Source of the DNA: Talinum fruticosum
Lineage: Eukaryota > Streptophyta > Magnoliopsida > Caryophyllales > Talinaceae
Assembly: GCA_021018815.1 (NCBI GenBank)
Contig: JAITYX010000005.1
Span: 9,457,501 to 9,521,500, forward strand
Reading direction: 5' to 3'
Length of the DNA stretch: 64,000 nt
A program made the translations under genes and the position numbers. Below, in pieces: positions 22,341 through 35,259 of this stretch. The notes beneath the pieces were generated by a model. It was not told where the DNA came from. It worked only from the letters and a program-made list of their open reading frames with translations, and ran no database searches. The first letter of the stretch is position 1, and each line of letters opens with the position of its first letter.

Positions 22341-24475
22341 TCATGTATTTAACATACCAAGTTTATTCCTAATGAAGCAAAATTGATCTTCATTCATAGG
22401 CTTTGTGAAGATATCACCTGATTGAAATTTAGTAGGAACAAATTCAAGTTCAATATCACCTTTTTAGAGTGATCTCTCGGAAAATGATATCTCGACCTCA
22501 ATGTGTTTTATTTTTTATTGTTGAAGTAGATTCTTAGTGATGTTGATGGCACTTTGATTATCGGACTTGATAAGAATGGTTGTGAATGATAGTCCTAGAT
22601 CCTTCAAATGTTGCTTGATCCATAGAATATGAGCATAGTAGGCTGCAGTTGCTATGTACTTTGCCTCAACTGTTGATAGAGTAACTGAATTTTGCTTCTT
22701 TGAGTATCAGGAGATGAGTGATTGACCCGAAATCGACATGCTCCTGAGGTAGTCTTTCTATCAACCTTGTATCTAGCGTAGTCGGTATCTAAGTATCCAC
22801 CGAGGGTATGACTTAAGTCTTTTGAATACCGGAGACCAAGTGTCCGAGTTCTTGCAAGATATCCGAATATTCTCTTCATCGTACTCGAGATGTGATTCTT
22901 TTGGATTAGCTTAAAATCTTGCACATAGACAAATACTAAACATAATATCTAGTCTACTAGATGTAATATAAAGTAGAGAACGAATCATACCTATGTAGAG
23001 TTTCGATCTACAACTTTACCTGTCTCATCCGAGTCCAGTTTGGTACTTGCTACTCATTAGAGTTACTGCATGTTTTACATCTTATAACTTATACTTCTTG
23101 AGTAACTCCGTTATGTATTTGAACTGATAAAGAAAAATGCCATCTTTTTCTTGTTTAATTTACAATCCAAGAAAGATATTGAGTTCTCCCATCATACTCA
23201 TTTGGAACTCTTATCTCATCAATTCATAAAATTCTTGATAGAGAATTTCATTAGTAGCTCCAAAGATTATGTCATCAACATAAATCCGAATAATAAGAAA
23301 GTCACTCCCCTTGGTTTTTATGAAAAGAGTTTTGTCAATAAGACCTCCTTTGAAATCATTTTCAACCAAAAAGCTACTTAACCTTTCATACCTAGATTTT
23401 GGAGATTGTTTTAATACATATAAAGCTTTTTGCAATTTGAAAACATGATTAGAAAATTGAGAGTTTTCAAATCTAGGAGGTTACTCAACATAAACTTCTT
23501 CTTGAATATAACCATTAAGAAAAGCACACTTAACATCTATATGATATAATTTAATGTTCATGCTGGATGTAAAAGCTAAGAGAATTATGATTGCCTTAAT
23601 CCTAGCAACAAGTGCAAAGATTTTCCCACAATTAATTCCCTCTTCCCGATTATATCCCTGATAAACTAGTCTAGCCTTATTTCGACTACCAAACCTCCCT
23701 CATCCAATTTGTTCTTGAATACCCATTGGGTTCCTATAACTAACTGGTTGGTCGGAAGGTCATTTGGTCGAGTCTAAACTTGGTTGCTTTCAAATTGAGA
23801 TAGTTCTTGTTGCATGGCCTTTACCCATTTAGGTTTAAGTAGGGCTTCTAATAAAGTTTTAGGTTTAATTAATAAGATGAATGTAGAAAATGCACATAAA
23901 TTTTGCAAAGAAGGATGACTCCTTACCCTTGTGTTGATGTTTGAAATGATGTTCTCAGGTGGGTGACTTGATGAATATTTGAAAGCTTTACATGTTCTCT
24001 AGTTTACCAGATTTGATGGTTGAATACTTTGTTATTCAACTAGTTCAGCTTGTTGAATCTTTGCTTCGGTGGTTTGACCTAGTTCTTGAACTGATTCATT
24101 CCGAGTTGGCTCAGTTCTCTTGTTGTCAATGATTTTGAGCTCAGCTTTCACTATGTCATCATCATCTTGGTTGAGTTTGTGGTGTGAGAAAGGTAGACTC
24201 ACTTATCCTGCCGTAATCAACCTCATCAAAGATAACATCAATGCTTTGTTCCACTTTGTTAGTTTGTTTGTTGAAAATGTGATAAGCTTTGTCTGTGAGA
24301 TAAATAACCAAGAAATATACCTTCATCATGACCTTGCATCAAATTTAATCAAATGATCCTTACCATTATTATGCACAAAACATTTACATCCGAATGGTTT
24401 GAAGTAGGAAATGTTAGGTTTCTTCCCCTTGTAGAGCTCATAGGGTGTTTTCTTCAAAATGGGTCGAATTAGGTC
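22341..24475 (-). pseudogene. pol C-terminal part of copia B (integrase end, RT, RNase H)
   Basis: The frame ends at TGA 22341-22343 (KLGMLNT). RNase H spans about 22950-22345. RT spans about 23820-23000 with IIRIYVDDIIFGATNE intact near 23270-23300. The integrase C-terminus (PYELYKGKKPNISYFKPFGC) runs to 24475, where it stops inside the LIRPILKK segment because gypsy E begins. Several stops are present. Confidence 0.85.
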
Positions 24476-25422
24476 TGTAGACATCTAAAACCTGTCATCC
24501 TTATCTCTTTTATTTTTGTAATTTATTTTGTTTGCCCGATGATGAAATCCCGAGTCCTGTTTGACGATTTGGATCACGGTCGGTATTTGATTGGTGTGAA
24601 AAACAAAAACCCTTTAGCACCAAATAAATAGCCTTTTGCCTTGGGTCGGTCTAAAAATGCTTTTCTTTTAGACAGTCCAAGCCCGGTCAAACCTCCGGAG
24701 TCAACGGAAGTCCGGCGTCACGTGTAGGGAGATTCAAGGCTCAAAACATCGTGTTTCACCACCAGCGTCCAACCCGGACATGAAGCTGAAGATATCAAAA
24801 TGATGTCGTATAGTCGGCGCCATGTTTCATGGACAAAATCACCAAAACGCCTGTGTTTTTCTCCAAACAGATCCAACCGAGACACATAGCTTACTTTCTC
24901 AAAACGAGTGTCGTTTATGTCCAGCACCGCGCATTGGGCCCAAACAATCTTGAAATGATGCGTTTTGCTCGAGTCTTGCTGCAACACGGAAGAAGCTGGA
25001 GAACCAAATGACGTTGTTTGTCGCACATCCCGGCTCCGTTTCTATCCCTTTTTTAGGTTCCATTTTTGTGATTTTTCAGCTGGTTCAGGCTTATCCTAGA
25101 CGGGTGTTTAATCGAAACCCTAGGTCACTTTGTGACGTAACCTTTCCCTATAAGTAGACAACTTAGGCTCTTATTTTTTATAATGGCCATTTCCTATGCT
25201 AAATGCTTCGCTGAAACCTAATTAAGAGCTACTGAATGCACTTGCTTGTATTTTGATCTCTTGGTTTCTTTTCAGCATACTTTTATGATACTCCCTACAT
25301 CCGAACCCTACTACTCAATCGGTGACATATCTTCCTACCTACCTTCATAAAAACTCACAAAAAGCCTCTCTTGGTTCACCATCGTCGCACTCTTATATCC
25401 ACATTCGAGATCCGGATCAACA
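24476..25422 (+). repeat. 5' LTR of gypsy E (putative borders)
   Basis: It starts TGTAGACATCTAAAACC directly at the break in copia B integrase. A TATA box lies at 25148-25157. A likely end is GGATCAACA near 25422. No second copy is in the window, so the right border is inferred. Confidence 0.5.
25148..25157 (+). promoter_or_regulatory. TATA box of gypsy E LTR
   Basis: CTATAAGTAG follows CCTTTCC at a position suited to an LTR promoter about 270 bases before the putative LTR end. Confidence 0.45.
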
Positions 25423-27687
25423 AGTGGGATAACCTGAGGGCGCCAATTCAGCATTTGCGATGGTTTATTTATCACTTTTATTCTTTATCATTTTGGTATT
25501 GTGGAGAAAAGATGTATCGCATTTAAATTCCTCCTTGTCCGATGTAACTTTTTATTTTCGTTTTCGTTTTTTTCTCATTTCTTTTTTTCTTTATTACTTT
25601 CATTTATCGCTTTTTGTATCTGCTTTATTGCTTTCTTTTAGCATGCTTTGGTTGCATTTATTTTCGCATCTAATTATTTTGTGTGCTTGTTTTTAATATA
25701 TTATTTAAACCCACTACTCAAACTAGTAAAAGTCGTCGTTTGATGGGTGGAATAGAAGGGCTTATCTCTACGTTTTGTACCTCGCCCTGAATCTGGATTC
25801 TTGGTTCTAGACAAATTTACTTCTTTGTTAGTTTTTATTCCTAAAACTGATCGGCGACTTCTATTTTCTTATTTATTTCTATCAATCTACTTCTCGGCTT
25901 TTCGATTGGAAATAAAAAAAGAGTTCTTGGATCCACCAGTCAGGCTTGAAGCCGAGGCTAACCACCTCAACCACGACCCCTAGCCGGCGTGGTTGACCAC
26001 ACGTGCTGGCTTTCGCCGGCACCAAGTGGTCGGTGGGTGGAGCTTCAGCCTAAATTGGTGTTTTCACACCGGTTTAGCCCTAAAGCCCCACAACATAATC
26101 AATTAAACCCTAATTTTTCTATTTTTTAGTTGTGAAATAATATCTCGGAATTCTAAAAATAATTTCTAAAATAAAACAATTAATAAAACCACCATTCAAC
26201 CCTATTTAATTTATTTTTAATTAACTTGTAAAAATTCGAAAATCTAAATAAGAGGTTCATCCCCACTTTAAAAAATCAATCTTCAAAACTCAAATCATTT
26301 TCATCTTCAAAAAGAAAATTAAAATCCCACATTTAGGCAACCTTGAACATAGTTTATTTTTATGTTGTTGGACCATTAGTCCTTACCTTTTTAAGAACAA
26401 TTTTTGGAGGAGGTTCGAACCGCTAACCCAAATGGGCCCAACAAGGCTTGATTGTGAGCGAGGCGGTACCTCTTCCCTTATAGCAAGTACTTTTGGCTTA
26501 CCAAGAGACACCGAGAATTCATGTTTTTCCTGTCCTACACCCCACGGAGGACTAAATTCTTGAACTATGAGAAACCATGTATCCTACCTAGATTTAATCC
26601 TCTTTTGACCATAAACGCTTGGTTGTTTAGGTGGACCCTTTTCTCTTCATGTGCATGCTTGGATGAGTGTGATTGTTTCTAGATTTAATCTTCTACTTGT
26701 GAGCCTTTAGGGATAGGTAAGGATTGCTAATTAGTCCTTACATGAGTGCAAATAAAATACCATAATAAATTTCCCGAGTCGGTCCACTCGTGCATTTTTA
26801 ACCAAAAGTCCAAATTATCTTTCCCTTTTAGGTTGGTCCATTAATTGCATTTCCAAGTCATCCTAAAAATTCATCTTAGTTTAGGAAGTCTAGGTTTCGG
26901 GCAATCACCGCCAATCCGAAGCGTCCTACCTAGGACCGCTCTATCTCTTCGATCGATCTATTTTAAGTTTTTTGACCTTTTTATTTGTCTACATTTTTCA
27001 TTCTCTATTTAGCCAAAACAAAATTCATCTCAAATTAGGTGAGTCCATTTTTTGCATTTTCATTTTCCCATTTAGCCAAAATAAAATGCATCTCAAATTA
27101 GGTGAGTCCATTTTGCATTTTTATTTTCACATTTAGCTAAAATAAAATATATCTCAAATTAGGTGAGTCCATTTTGCATTTTCATTTTTCCATTTAGCCA
27201 AAATAAAATTCATCTAAAATTAGATGAGTCCATTTTGCATTTTTCATTTTCCCATTAGCCAAAATAAAATGCATCTCAAATTAGGTGGGTCCGATTTTGC
27301 ATTCATTTCATTTAGGCAAAACAAATACATCTTCAGTTAGGAATAACCATTTATGCATTCCAATTATGCATTAGTCAAGTTATAAATCATCCCAAATTAA
27401 GTCATAAGCATCATTACATATATTCCATCTCGCTTTTGCATTCTTTATGTGCATCCGAATAAAGAGCATTCTTTGTCTTTTTGGGTCTCGTGCTTAAGCC
27501 TCTTCCTACCAAAAGTGGTATTTCTTCACATGCTCCTAAGCATCATCCTTTGGGATGCAGAATAGGGAAGTCTACTACAATTGAGTATCATCGGAATCCG
27601 AGCTCTAAAAGGTTAGAATGCCTCAACAAGGAGTCCGACAAATAATCACCTAGCTCCGCACCACACTCTACCCCATGGTCTACACCA
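25423..27687 (+). other. Leader of gypsy E
   Basis: This long untranslated leader lies between the 5' LTR and gag. It contains GGGCGCC near 25440, which may be part of a primer site, a GC-rich patch at 25940-26040, and the tandem array at 27003-27345. No gene was recognised. Confidence 0.55.
27003..27345 (+). repeat. Tandem repeat, about 61-bp unit, 5-6 copies
   Basis: The phrase CATCTCAAATTAGGTGAGTCC recurs at about 27027, 27089, 27150, 27211 and 27272, each followed by ATTTTGCATTTTTCATTTTCCCATTTAGCC-like sequence. The spacing is 61-62 bases. A more diverged copy follows near 27328. Confidence 0.88.
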
Positions 27688-29035
27688 ATGCGACCTACCT
27701 CGGTGCATACCACACCAGTTCAGTCCATTTTCCGTTGTAGGATAGTACTTAAAAAGAATTCCCCTCCAATGGTTGGAGCTCCAGAACCATCTCTCATTAT
27801 CACCTTGCTTAATGAAACCTCAGCCAAAATGGAAGCCCGGATTGAGGCTCGGGATAAGAAAATAGAGTCCATATCGGACACTCTCAAAGCTATCCTAAAA
27901 GCTATTGAGGATAGTAAGGAAGACGGTAAAGGAGAAGAAGAAGAATTATTAGGAGGAGGTCCTCCACTCCCACCATCTCCTCCAGGTTGTCCCAAACTTG
28001 AATCCAAGCCCGATCCACGTATAGATTAAATACAACAAATGTTAAAGGAGTCATCCATGTTCAGTAATCACTACTTTGACCATAAGGGGTTCACTTCAAT
28101 CCCCAAAGGGAAGTTAGCCCCTAAGTTTACCATACCCGACATCAAGTTTTGAGGTTCCGAGAATCCCCATCAACATGCTCACGACTTCTTAGGAGCAATG
28201 ACTCTTAAGAATATACCAGAAGACAATTACCACATCATCTTTCCGTGGACTTTCGACAGTGATGTAATGAAGTGGTATAACACGGTTGACCCACGCAAGG
28301 TCACCAATTAGAATGATTTGTGTAAGGAGTTCCTACACCAATACTCCTACAACACTAATTTACCTATTACCCTTGGAGACTTAGAGTTAATCAAACAAGG
28401 TGAAAAAGAAAGCTTCAAAGACTTTCTCATGAGATGGAGGGCAAAGGCTACAAACATAGTAAACCGAACTTCCGAGAAGGACCAAGTGCGAATAATCATG
28501 AATAACCTCCAGCCTGCCCACAATTAGTACCTTAAATTCCTACAGTTCATGAGTTTCTCAGCCCTTAGAGATGCTTGGCATGCTAATAGAAGAAGAACTG
28601 TCTACCACGACCACAAAAGTTGTGGATCGAATACGAGAGGTAACTATCGGTCTAAGGACAAAAAAACCTCCAACTAAGGCAATACTAGCTAGGGTGTAGA
28701 TGTTAATGCCCTTAACTATTATAATGACTACAATTCAATCGATACTACTTACGCTCAAGCCCTTGACCGCCTATTGGCAAAAGGAAAAATAGAATTGCCA
28801 CCTGTAAGAGCGGAATTAGAAACCGCGAAACGAGTCTAAAAACTAGGATGCGGGAAAATTCTACATATACCATCGTGCGGGAGGATACGACACGGAACAA
28901 TGTTGGACGTTTAAGAATAAGAGGGAGAACATGTTTCGCAATGATCAACTCCATCTTCATAAGGCCGCCCAAAAGCCAAGCAATAATAAAGATCCTTTTA
29001 GCGGTACCGCAACCATATTCTCTAAACTCGGTTTT
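27688..29035 (+). pseudogene. gag of gypsy E
   Basis: The first segment (27688-28029) is a Glu/Lys-rich helix followed by GGGPPLPPSPPG and ends at a stop. The capsid core follows with WYNTVDPRKVTN and FLHQYSYNTNLPITLGDLEL (about 28270-28390), then FLMRWRAKATNIVNR, matching the retrotransposon gag family of plant gypsy elements. After it comes a degenerate cysteine/histidine segment (IYHRAGGYDTEQCWTF, near 28860-28905), as in Tat gags. In-frame stops occur, so the gene is dead. Confidence 0.8.
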
Positions 29036-29329
29036 GATTAGTGGAAGTCATCTATCTTAATTTAAGACATTAATGAGTTCAAACCAATTCCTAGCTTGCC
29101 TCCCTAGACCCGAAGTCCATGAATTGTGGGTAAGTGATGAATAAGATGTGTACGAAACCAAAGATGATAATGGCGGCAATTTCGAGGCACACCACCCTTA
29201 GAAGAAGAAGAATTTTGGGGAGAACCAAAGAGTCCAGAAATCCAATTCCTTACAAGATCTGGATGGCGTAATACGACCAAAAGAACCTAAAGTCTGCTAA
29301 AGAAGAAGACACAATCCTTTAACGGCTTC

Positions 29330-32190
29330 AAAAACTTAAAAGCTGATATCTCTATATGGCAACTCATATCCGCTTCTCAAAAGTATAGACATGCCTTAAT
29401 TGATGCACTTAGCAAAATTGAGATCTCTCCTGAAACTACACCTAAGGAAGTATTATGATTTGTCAACAATTTGAACGGAACCATTACCTTTGACCAGAAA
29501 GACCTCCTCGAAGAAGGCATTGCACATAACAATGCCCTTTACTTAACTATAACTTGCCTTAACAAGTTTATTCCCCTAACCTTAATAGATAATGGATCTG
29601 CCAGTAAACGTTTGTCCTTAGAGGACTGCCAAAAGATTAGGTAGTAGAAAGAAACAACTCTCTAAATAGATTGTTCATCTTTGAGCCTATGATAATTCTA
29701 AAAGATAGTCTTGGGAATGATGACTTTACCCATTAATGTGGGACCGGTGGTAAAGAACATTGATTTTCAAGTCCTGGACATCCTAGCCACATTTAATCTA
29801 TTTCTAGGACATCCTTGGTTACATGACCATCAGGCAGCCCTCTACACTCGCACCGGAAAGTTCGGATGATTATCACCGGCCAGGTCGCAACCGTCAATGG
29901 GGATAATGTTTGTGCCACTATCACCTCTAAAGAATCCGTGGTCGAAATTGAGCACGATGCTGATGACGAGAGCTTTATAGGTTTGAGACTATCGAGGATG
30001 AGTCACCTCTCAACTTCAATCCTTATGGTAACCATAATGTCCACTTGATGCTTAGGAAGAAGGGGTACTTTCCAGGCCTAGCTGTAGGCGGGAGGGCATA
30101 CCGGCCATTTTTTCCACCCCTTGAACCCACTAACAACTATAAATTTGGGTTAGGCTATCAACCTACTACTAGGGAAATAATTCTAGCCAAGTGGGAAGTT
30201 CAAACTAGAAGGACTCGCACCATACACAGTCCATTCCACTAAGCCCTTTCCTTATACCCTAAATGGGTAGTTTCTAAAAGAAGGGGACGACTTCACCTCC
30301 TACGATTTTTTGAGCCCGACTACCTCAAAGAGAAGGGCATCTTGGTACTTATCTTGGAGATCTTCAATAACTATCATGTACTTGGAAAAAGAGGCACCCT
30401 ACCTCCCTGAAGAGGGACGGTCCATACCAAACCTGGACCAATTTGGCTGGGAGTAATATCTTCGGTCTGCTATTAGACAGGAGAAGAACCCGGAGGGAAT
30501 TCGATTTTGGTACTGTCTCGAGCCATGTCCCACCCGCAGGTTGATCCATCCAGATTCATCACCGAGGTCGACGCCGGAGGATCCAAGCATATTACTTGGA
30601 TCGATTATGAGGATGGCCAAGAATTTGTCTGTTAGCTTAGGAAAATATCCCATTCCCGAGTCCAAGCACTAGGACTTTTATTTCTATTTCTATTTCATCT
30701 AGTTCATATTCTAGTTCTATTGTTTCTAATTCAACTTTTTCTATTTCGAGTCCGATGTACTTATTTTCTCTTTCAATAAGATGAACCTTTCTGCTTACTC
30801 CTTATCTTATCCTATTTTTAATTGTTTTGCCTCTAATGATGAACAATAAATCCCTAAAGAATTAATAAAAGCTATGAAAGATCATGAAAATTGCTCACTA
30901 ATAATAGAGGAAACAATAACGAGTTAATTTAGGATCTGTTGATCAACCCCATGAGGTCAAAATTGGGAAAACTCTAGATCTAGAAGAGTAGAAGCAATTC
31001 ACTTCCCTCCTTACAAAGTTTATAGATGTGTTTGCATGGTCCCATAAAGACATGCTGGGGATAGATCCAAGTATAGCGGGACACAAAATTCCACTTTATG
31101 AAGATGCCAAGCCAATTAAGTAGAAGCTCGGGAAGATAAAACATAAATGGGCCTTAAAGATTGAGGAGGAGGTTCGAAGCGGTTAAAGGCTGGGTTCATT
31201 AAAGTAGTCCACTATCCTTAGTGGGTAGCAAACATAGTCCTGGTTACGAAGAAAGATGGCACGGTTCGGATGCGTGTTGACTTCGGGTATTTGAACAAGG
31301 TAAGTGCTAACGACGATTTCCCGCTACCCCATATCGAGATCTTCGTAGACAATACAGAAGGACATGCCTTGCTCTCGTTTATGGGTGGCCATGCTGCGTA
31401 CAATCAGGTGAAAATGGCCAAAGAAGACATGTAGAAGATGACCTTTATCACTCAATGGGGGACGTCATTGTTATATGGTGATGCCATTTGGGCTAAAAAC
31501 GTGGAAGCTACATATCGGAGCACGACCACATCATTACTGAATGACATGATCCACAAGGAAGCTGAGGTTTATGTAGACGACATGATAATTAAGTCCAAAG
31601 ATAGTGCAATGCACTTACCTAGCCTTAGAAAATTCTTCGAAAGACTAAGAAAGTACAACATGCGCCTTAATCCTCAAAAGTGTGCCTTTGGGGTAACCTC
31701 AAGCAAATTGTTAGGCTATGTGGCCAGTCTTAAAGGAATCAAAGTTGATCCATCCAAGATCAAAGTTATCCATGAAATTCCGCCCCGAAGACATAGAAGG
31801 AGATACAAGGTTTCTTAGGACGTTTACGATACATTAGTAATTTTATATCAAAACCGACTATGGTCCGTGAACCCATTTTCAAGAAGTTGAACAAAGGGTC
31901 TCGAGCCTATTTGGCATGATGAGCGCCAGAAAGTATTCGAGAAGGTTAAGGAATATCTAGCCAATCCTCCGAGTGTTAATTCCGCCCCAACCAGGAAAAC
32001 CTTTACATTTGTACCTCGCCACAATAGAAACCGCTATGGGAGCCATGCTAGCTCAACGGGACGGAAAGGAAGAATATGTGGTATATTATTTAAGAAAGAA
32101 ATTCTTAGATTTTGAGACTAGATACATGCCATTAGAGAAGACATCATTGGCATTAGTTTGGGCTACCAAGAAGTTCGGGCACTACATGTT
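29330..32190 (+). pseudogene. pol of gypsy E, part 1: protease, RT, RNase H start
   Basis: The protease carries LIDNGSASKRL near 29588-29620 (D-N-G active site, as in Tat elements). A G-patch-like segment (GYFPGLAVGGRAY ... KFGLGYQPT) lies at about 30060-30165. RT starts near 30990 (VFAWSHKDMLGIDPSIAGHK) and has KKDGTVRMRVDFGYLNKVS, TFITQWGT and the catalytic VYVDDMIIKS near 31565-31595. RNase H begins with PPQPGKPLHLYLATIETAMG and ends abruptly after KKFGHYM at 32190, where a solo LTR is inserted. Stops and frameshifts are present. Confidence 0.88.
30662..30980 (+). other. Protease-RT linker of gypsy E
   Basis: This CT- and AT-rich spacer lies within the pol pseudogene between the G-patch-like segment and RT. 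No domain was recognised. Confidence 0.4.
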
Positions 32191-35100
32191 TGTTACACCC
32201 AAAACCCATCGTAGGAGTATTACATTGCCGAGTTCCTCAAAAGGAACTCCTAAGGCTACTTAGGATCTCAACTTAGGTTTCCTAACTCTTTCTTAGATTG
32301 TCGGAAGCGTATTTATATTTTCAAAGGTTTTCCTAAAAATTTCCGCAAAGTTCCGTCTATAATATGGCTAATCCCATAGGCTTAAAGCCTTAACCCTGCA
32401 CAAAACACGTTTTAAAAAGTCAACGAGCCACACGCTTGGAGTATCTACAACACAAACTCAATGAGCCACACGCTCGGAGCAAACACATGGATCTTTTATT
32501 ATACATAGTCAAAAATTCGGTCCCAACATACAAACGATCTTTACAAGCATGAAAACATAAAACACATAACAAGTCCGGAGATGTCCTATTCATTGGTCTG
32601 CTTCTTCTAAAAGCCAAAAGCAACTCCCGGGAGTCTTAACTTCGTACTGAAAATGTTGGTGAGGTCATGAGCTCCATGAGCCCAATGAATAACCCAAACC
32701 CAACCCCTAGTTGCACTTTGCACATTAATTGATTAACAAACACACTTAAGTTCAATATTCACTCATAACATGTGATTCGAGTATACATGCCCGATATACG
32801 CAAGATACTAAACTTACCGAACTTACCGAGATTGACACATAACATCACATATTTATGAATTCAATCAATACATACTTTATTTATACTTTCTATGCAAATA
32901 CATCATATAATCATTCATCATGTAAGTTAGTCATCATGTAAATCATATCTTACTTCTTATCGTACTAATTTCTTATGAAATCGGGATTCATTCTTCTTCT
33001 CATTCTTCTTCTTGAGTTCATTCATGCATTTCATTCGTTCAATTTTTTCCCCTCTCCGTTTCAGTTATCATCTTTAGATCCCAAATTTTCATATCTAAAA
33101 GTGGTATTTTTATAAAAAAATTCATACCTCATCATGTAAATCATTAATTCTTTCTTTCTTGGTTATCATGCATGATAATTTGTTTCTTCATATCATAATT
33201 CTTTAACTCATCTTAGTTTCGAATGGAAAGAAGATTTATGTCATGCTCTAAAGACCCAGTTCTTGGAGTCAAAATAGTTCATGGGCTCGGTTCTTGGAGG
33301 CAAAATAATTCGTGGCCTCGAGGCTTGCCTCACTATGAAGGACGTATACTATTAATAATTCGTGGAAGCAAAATAATTCGTGACTTCGGTTGACGAGACA
33401 CTTCTATGGCCATAGCTTTAGAGAGTTATTTAATTCGTGGGGTCTTAGATCAATAATATAATCCTATCTCCCTTCTCTAGTCGTTTATGTTTCTTAATTT
33501 CTTATTACTTATTTAACTCATATAAAGCATGTTCAATAGCTTCATAAATAACATCTTTACAACTAGCAATTCACGTAAACAAGTTCCAACTCAAGTACAA
33601 TCAATCTAACTCATATAGACGTGCTTGTATCATTTTTAATCGATGTACTTTAAGATAAACACATCATAACATAACCATATCAATTAGGATTTCTAACTAA
33701 CGAACTAACGTTTCATGATTGCGTATTATCGCTCATAGGTATTTTATGGTTTTGTATCTTTCCTTAATCATTAAATATCTATTAATTTATCCATTTAATT
33801 TCTTAAATTTCAGTTTCCAACCAAATTATACAATAAGCCCCGATTCGCCCAAAACCGCACATTTCACTCAAAAATTCATATCTTCCAAGATACTTCTCTA
33901 ACGCTTACAAAAATTTACATAAAATTCCCATAAATTATCAGGAAGCTATAGTATAAGTTTTAGAAATTTTAGGCTACACATGAATTTACAAAAATTCGGA
34001 TAGCAGCATAATCGGGGTAAAAATCAGCATTTTTAACATGTATTCGATTCTCCGATTTTACCCTCTAATCCTATTCAACTTGTATTCATCAAAATTTAAA
34101 CATACAACTCAATAATCATGCTCAACAGTACTCAAACATCATAAATTCATGAATTAGATATCACATAATCACAACATGCTTTTTGATTTATGGGTTGCTA
34201 ATTGAGTGAATTTAGGCCTATAATTTCTTCAATTAAACTTAGGGTTTTCAATTTCATGAATCAAATTCATGTTTAATCCACCTAATTCATTTTATTGTAG
34301 AGGATGATTCAAATTACTCACCTTGTATTCTTAGGGTTCTAAGGATTTCAGTTTTGAATTCAATTTCGAATCGGGTGCTTTGCTCTACTTTCTTCTTTTC
34401 GGTTTTGGTCTCCTCTACCCGACCCTCTTCTTCCTCCTCTCTCTGCTCTCAGTCCCAACCTCTGGCTTCCATTGCTCTATTCTGGTTCCCCTTGGGTTCT
34501 CGCTCTCTGTTTCTCACTTTCCTCTTTTGCCCGCCGTTCCCTTCACTTGCCGACCGGTATACTCTTGCTCATCGGCGACGACGACCGCTCCTCTCGCTCG
34601 CTCGCCACCTTCCTCGTGTCTATCGTTGCTGCTGTCCCGATCTTTCTTTCTCTCCATTTTTGCTCTGGCTTTCGTCTTCCTCTCGGTCTCCCTCTCGCTC
34701 CCGATTCCTCTCGGGCTCTCTCGCTCTTTGCCTCTCGTTGTCTCGCCGCTTCTCCTCCGTTCCGGCCGAGCTCTCCTTCCTCTCTTTTGGTTCCTTACCT
34801 CTCGGACTCTGCTCTCTTTCCCTTTGCTCTAGTTCTGCTTCTTTCGTTCCCCTCGTTCTCCCTCTTTTGTTCTCAATCCTAATTTCTCTCTCCTCTTTTC
34901 TTTTTACACCTAAGTAACTTTGGTGCCCAATTTTAATTGGACCCCTAATTTTCCCCTCCTTAATCCTTTGCCGACAAATTCACTAAAAGCCAGTCACTAC
35001 TCCTCTACCTTATCTACTGCCAAGCAATCCCTTCTCCTCTTTGTTTTCTTTTTCTTTTTACCTTCTGTTTTGGTATACAAGTGAATTGGGCCCAATAAAT

Positions 35101-35254
35101 ATTACAAGGCCCAATTAATTAAATTATGTTCGAGTTTCATTTTCGACTTGGAAAAATTATAATTCATCTTAATTTAAAATTTTTGAATTTTTAACTTAAC
35201 TTTTAATAACTTAATTCATTACCAAGCAAATACCTTAAATTTTCAGGTATTATA
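32191..35254 (+). mobile_element. Solo LTR, 3064 bp, inserted in RNase H of gypsy E
   Basis: The insertion starts TGTTACACCC and ends GGTATTATA, close to the TGTAACACCC...GGTATTACA ends of large plant Tekay-type gypsy LTRs. A perfect duplication ATGTT flanks it (32186-32190 and 35255-35259). Removing it rejoins the RNase H reading (HYM ... DPIKYILEQPT). Inside are four AAAATAATTCGTGG-like phrases (33240-33440) and a pyrimidine-rich tract. No internal domain is present. The strand is inferred from the ends. Confidence 0.85.
34360..34915. repeat. Pyrimidine-rich tract in the solo LTR
   Basis: About 550 bases are dominated by CTCT, TTCC and TCGCTC words. All three plus frames stay open for 130-190 codons only because stops need A or G, so no protein is supported. 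Confidence 0.75.
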
Positions 35255-35259
35255 ATGTT

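Larger units (their letters stand above)
18028..24475 (-). mobile_element. Copia element B, interrupted by gypsy E
   Basis: This is a second copia element on the minus strand, clearly diverged from A, C and D but with the same layout. It has a full 3' LTR (18028-19451), polypurine tract, ORF3 (21473 to about 19950), then pol C-terminus leftward from the breakpoint in integrase near 24475. The remaining integrase, gag and 5' LTR are absent at the breakpoint, where a gypsy LTR starts. The 5 bases before its LTR are TGGAC (18023-18027), the presumed target duplication. Confidence 0.88.

Noticed and set aside
27003..27345. CRISPR-like array
   Set aside because: The units are tandem with no unique spacers, and the context is a plant retroelement leader.
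34354..34917. Overlapping long open frames rich in Ser, Leu and Phe
   Set aside because: They lie in a pyrimidine tract of a solo LTR. Three frames are open at once and none matches a family.
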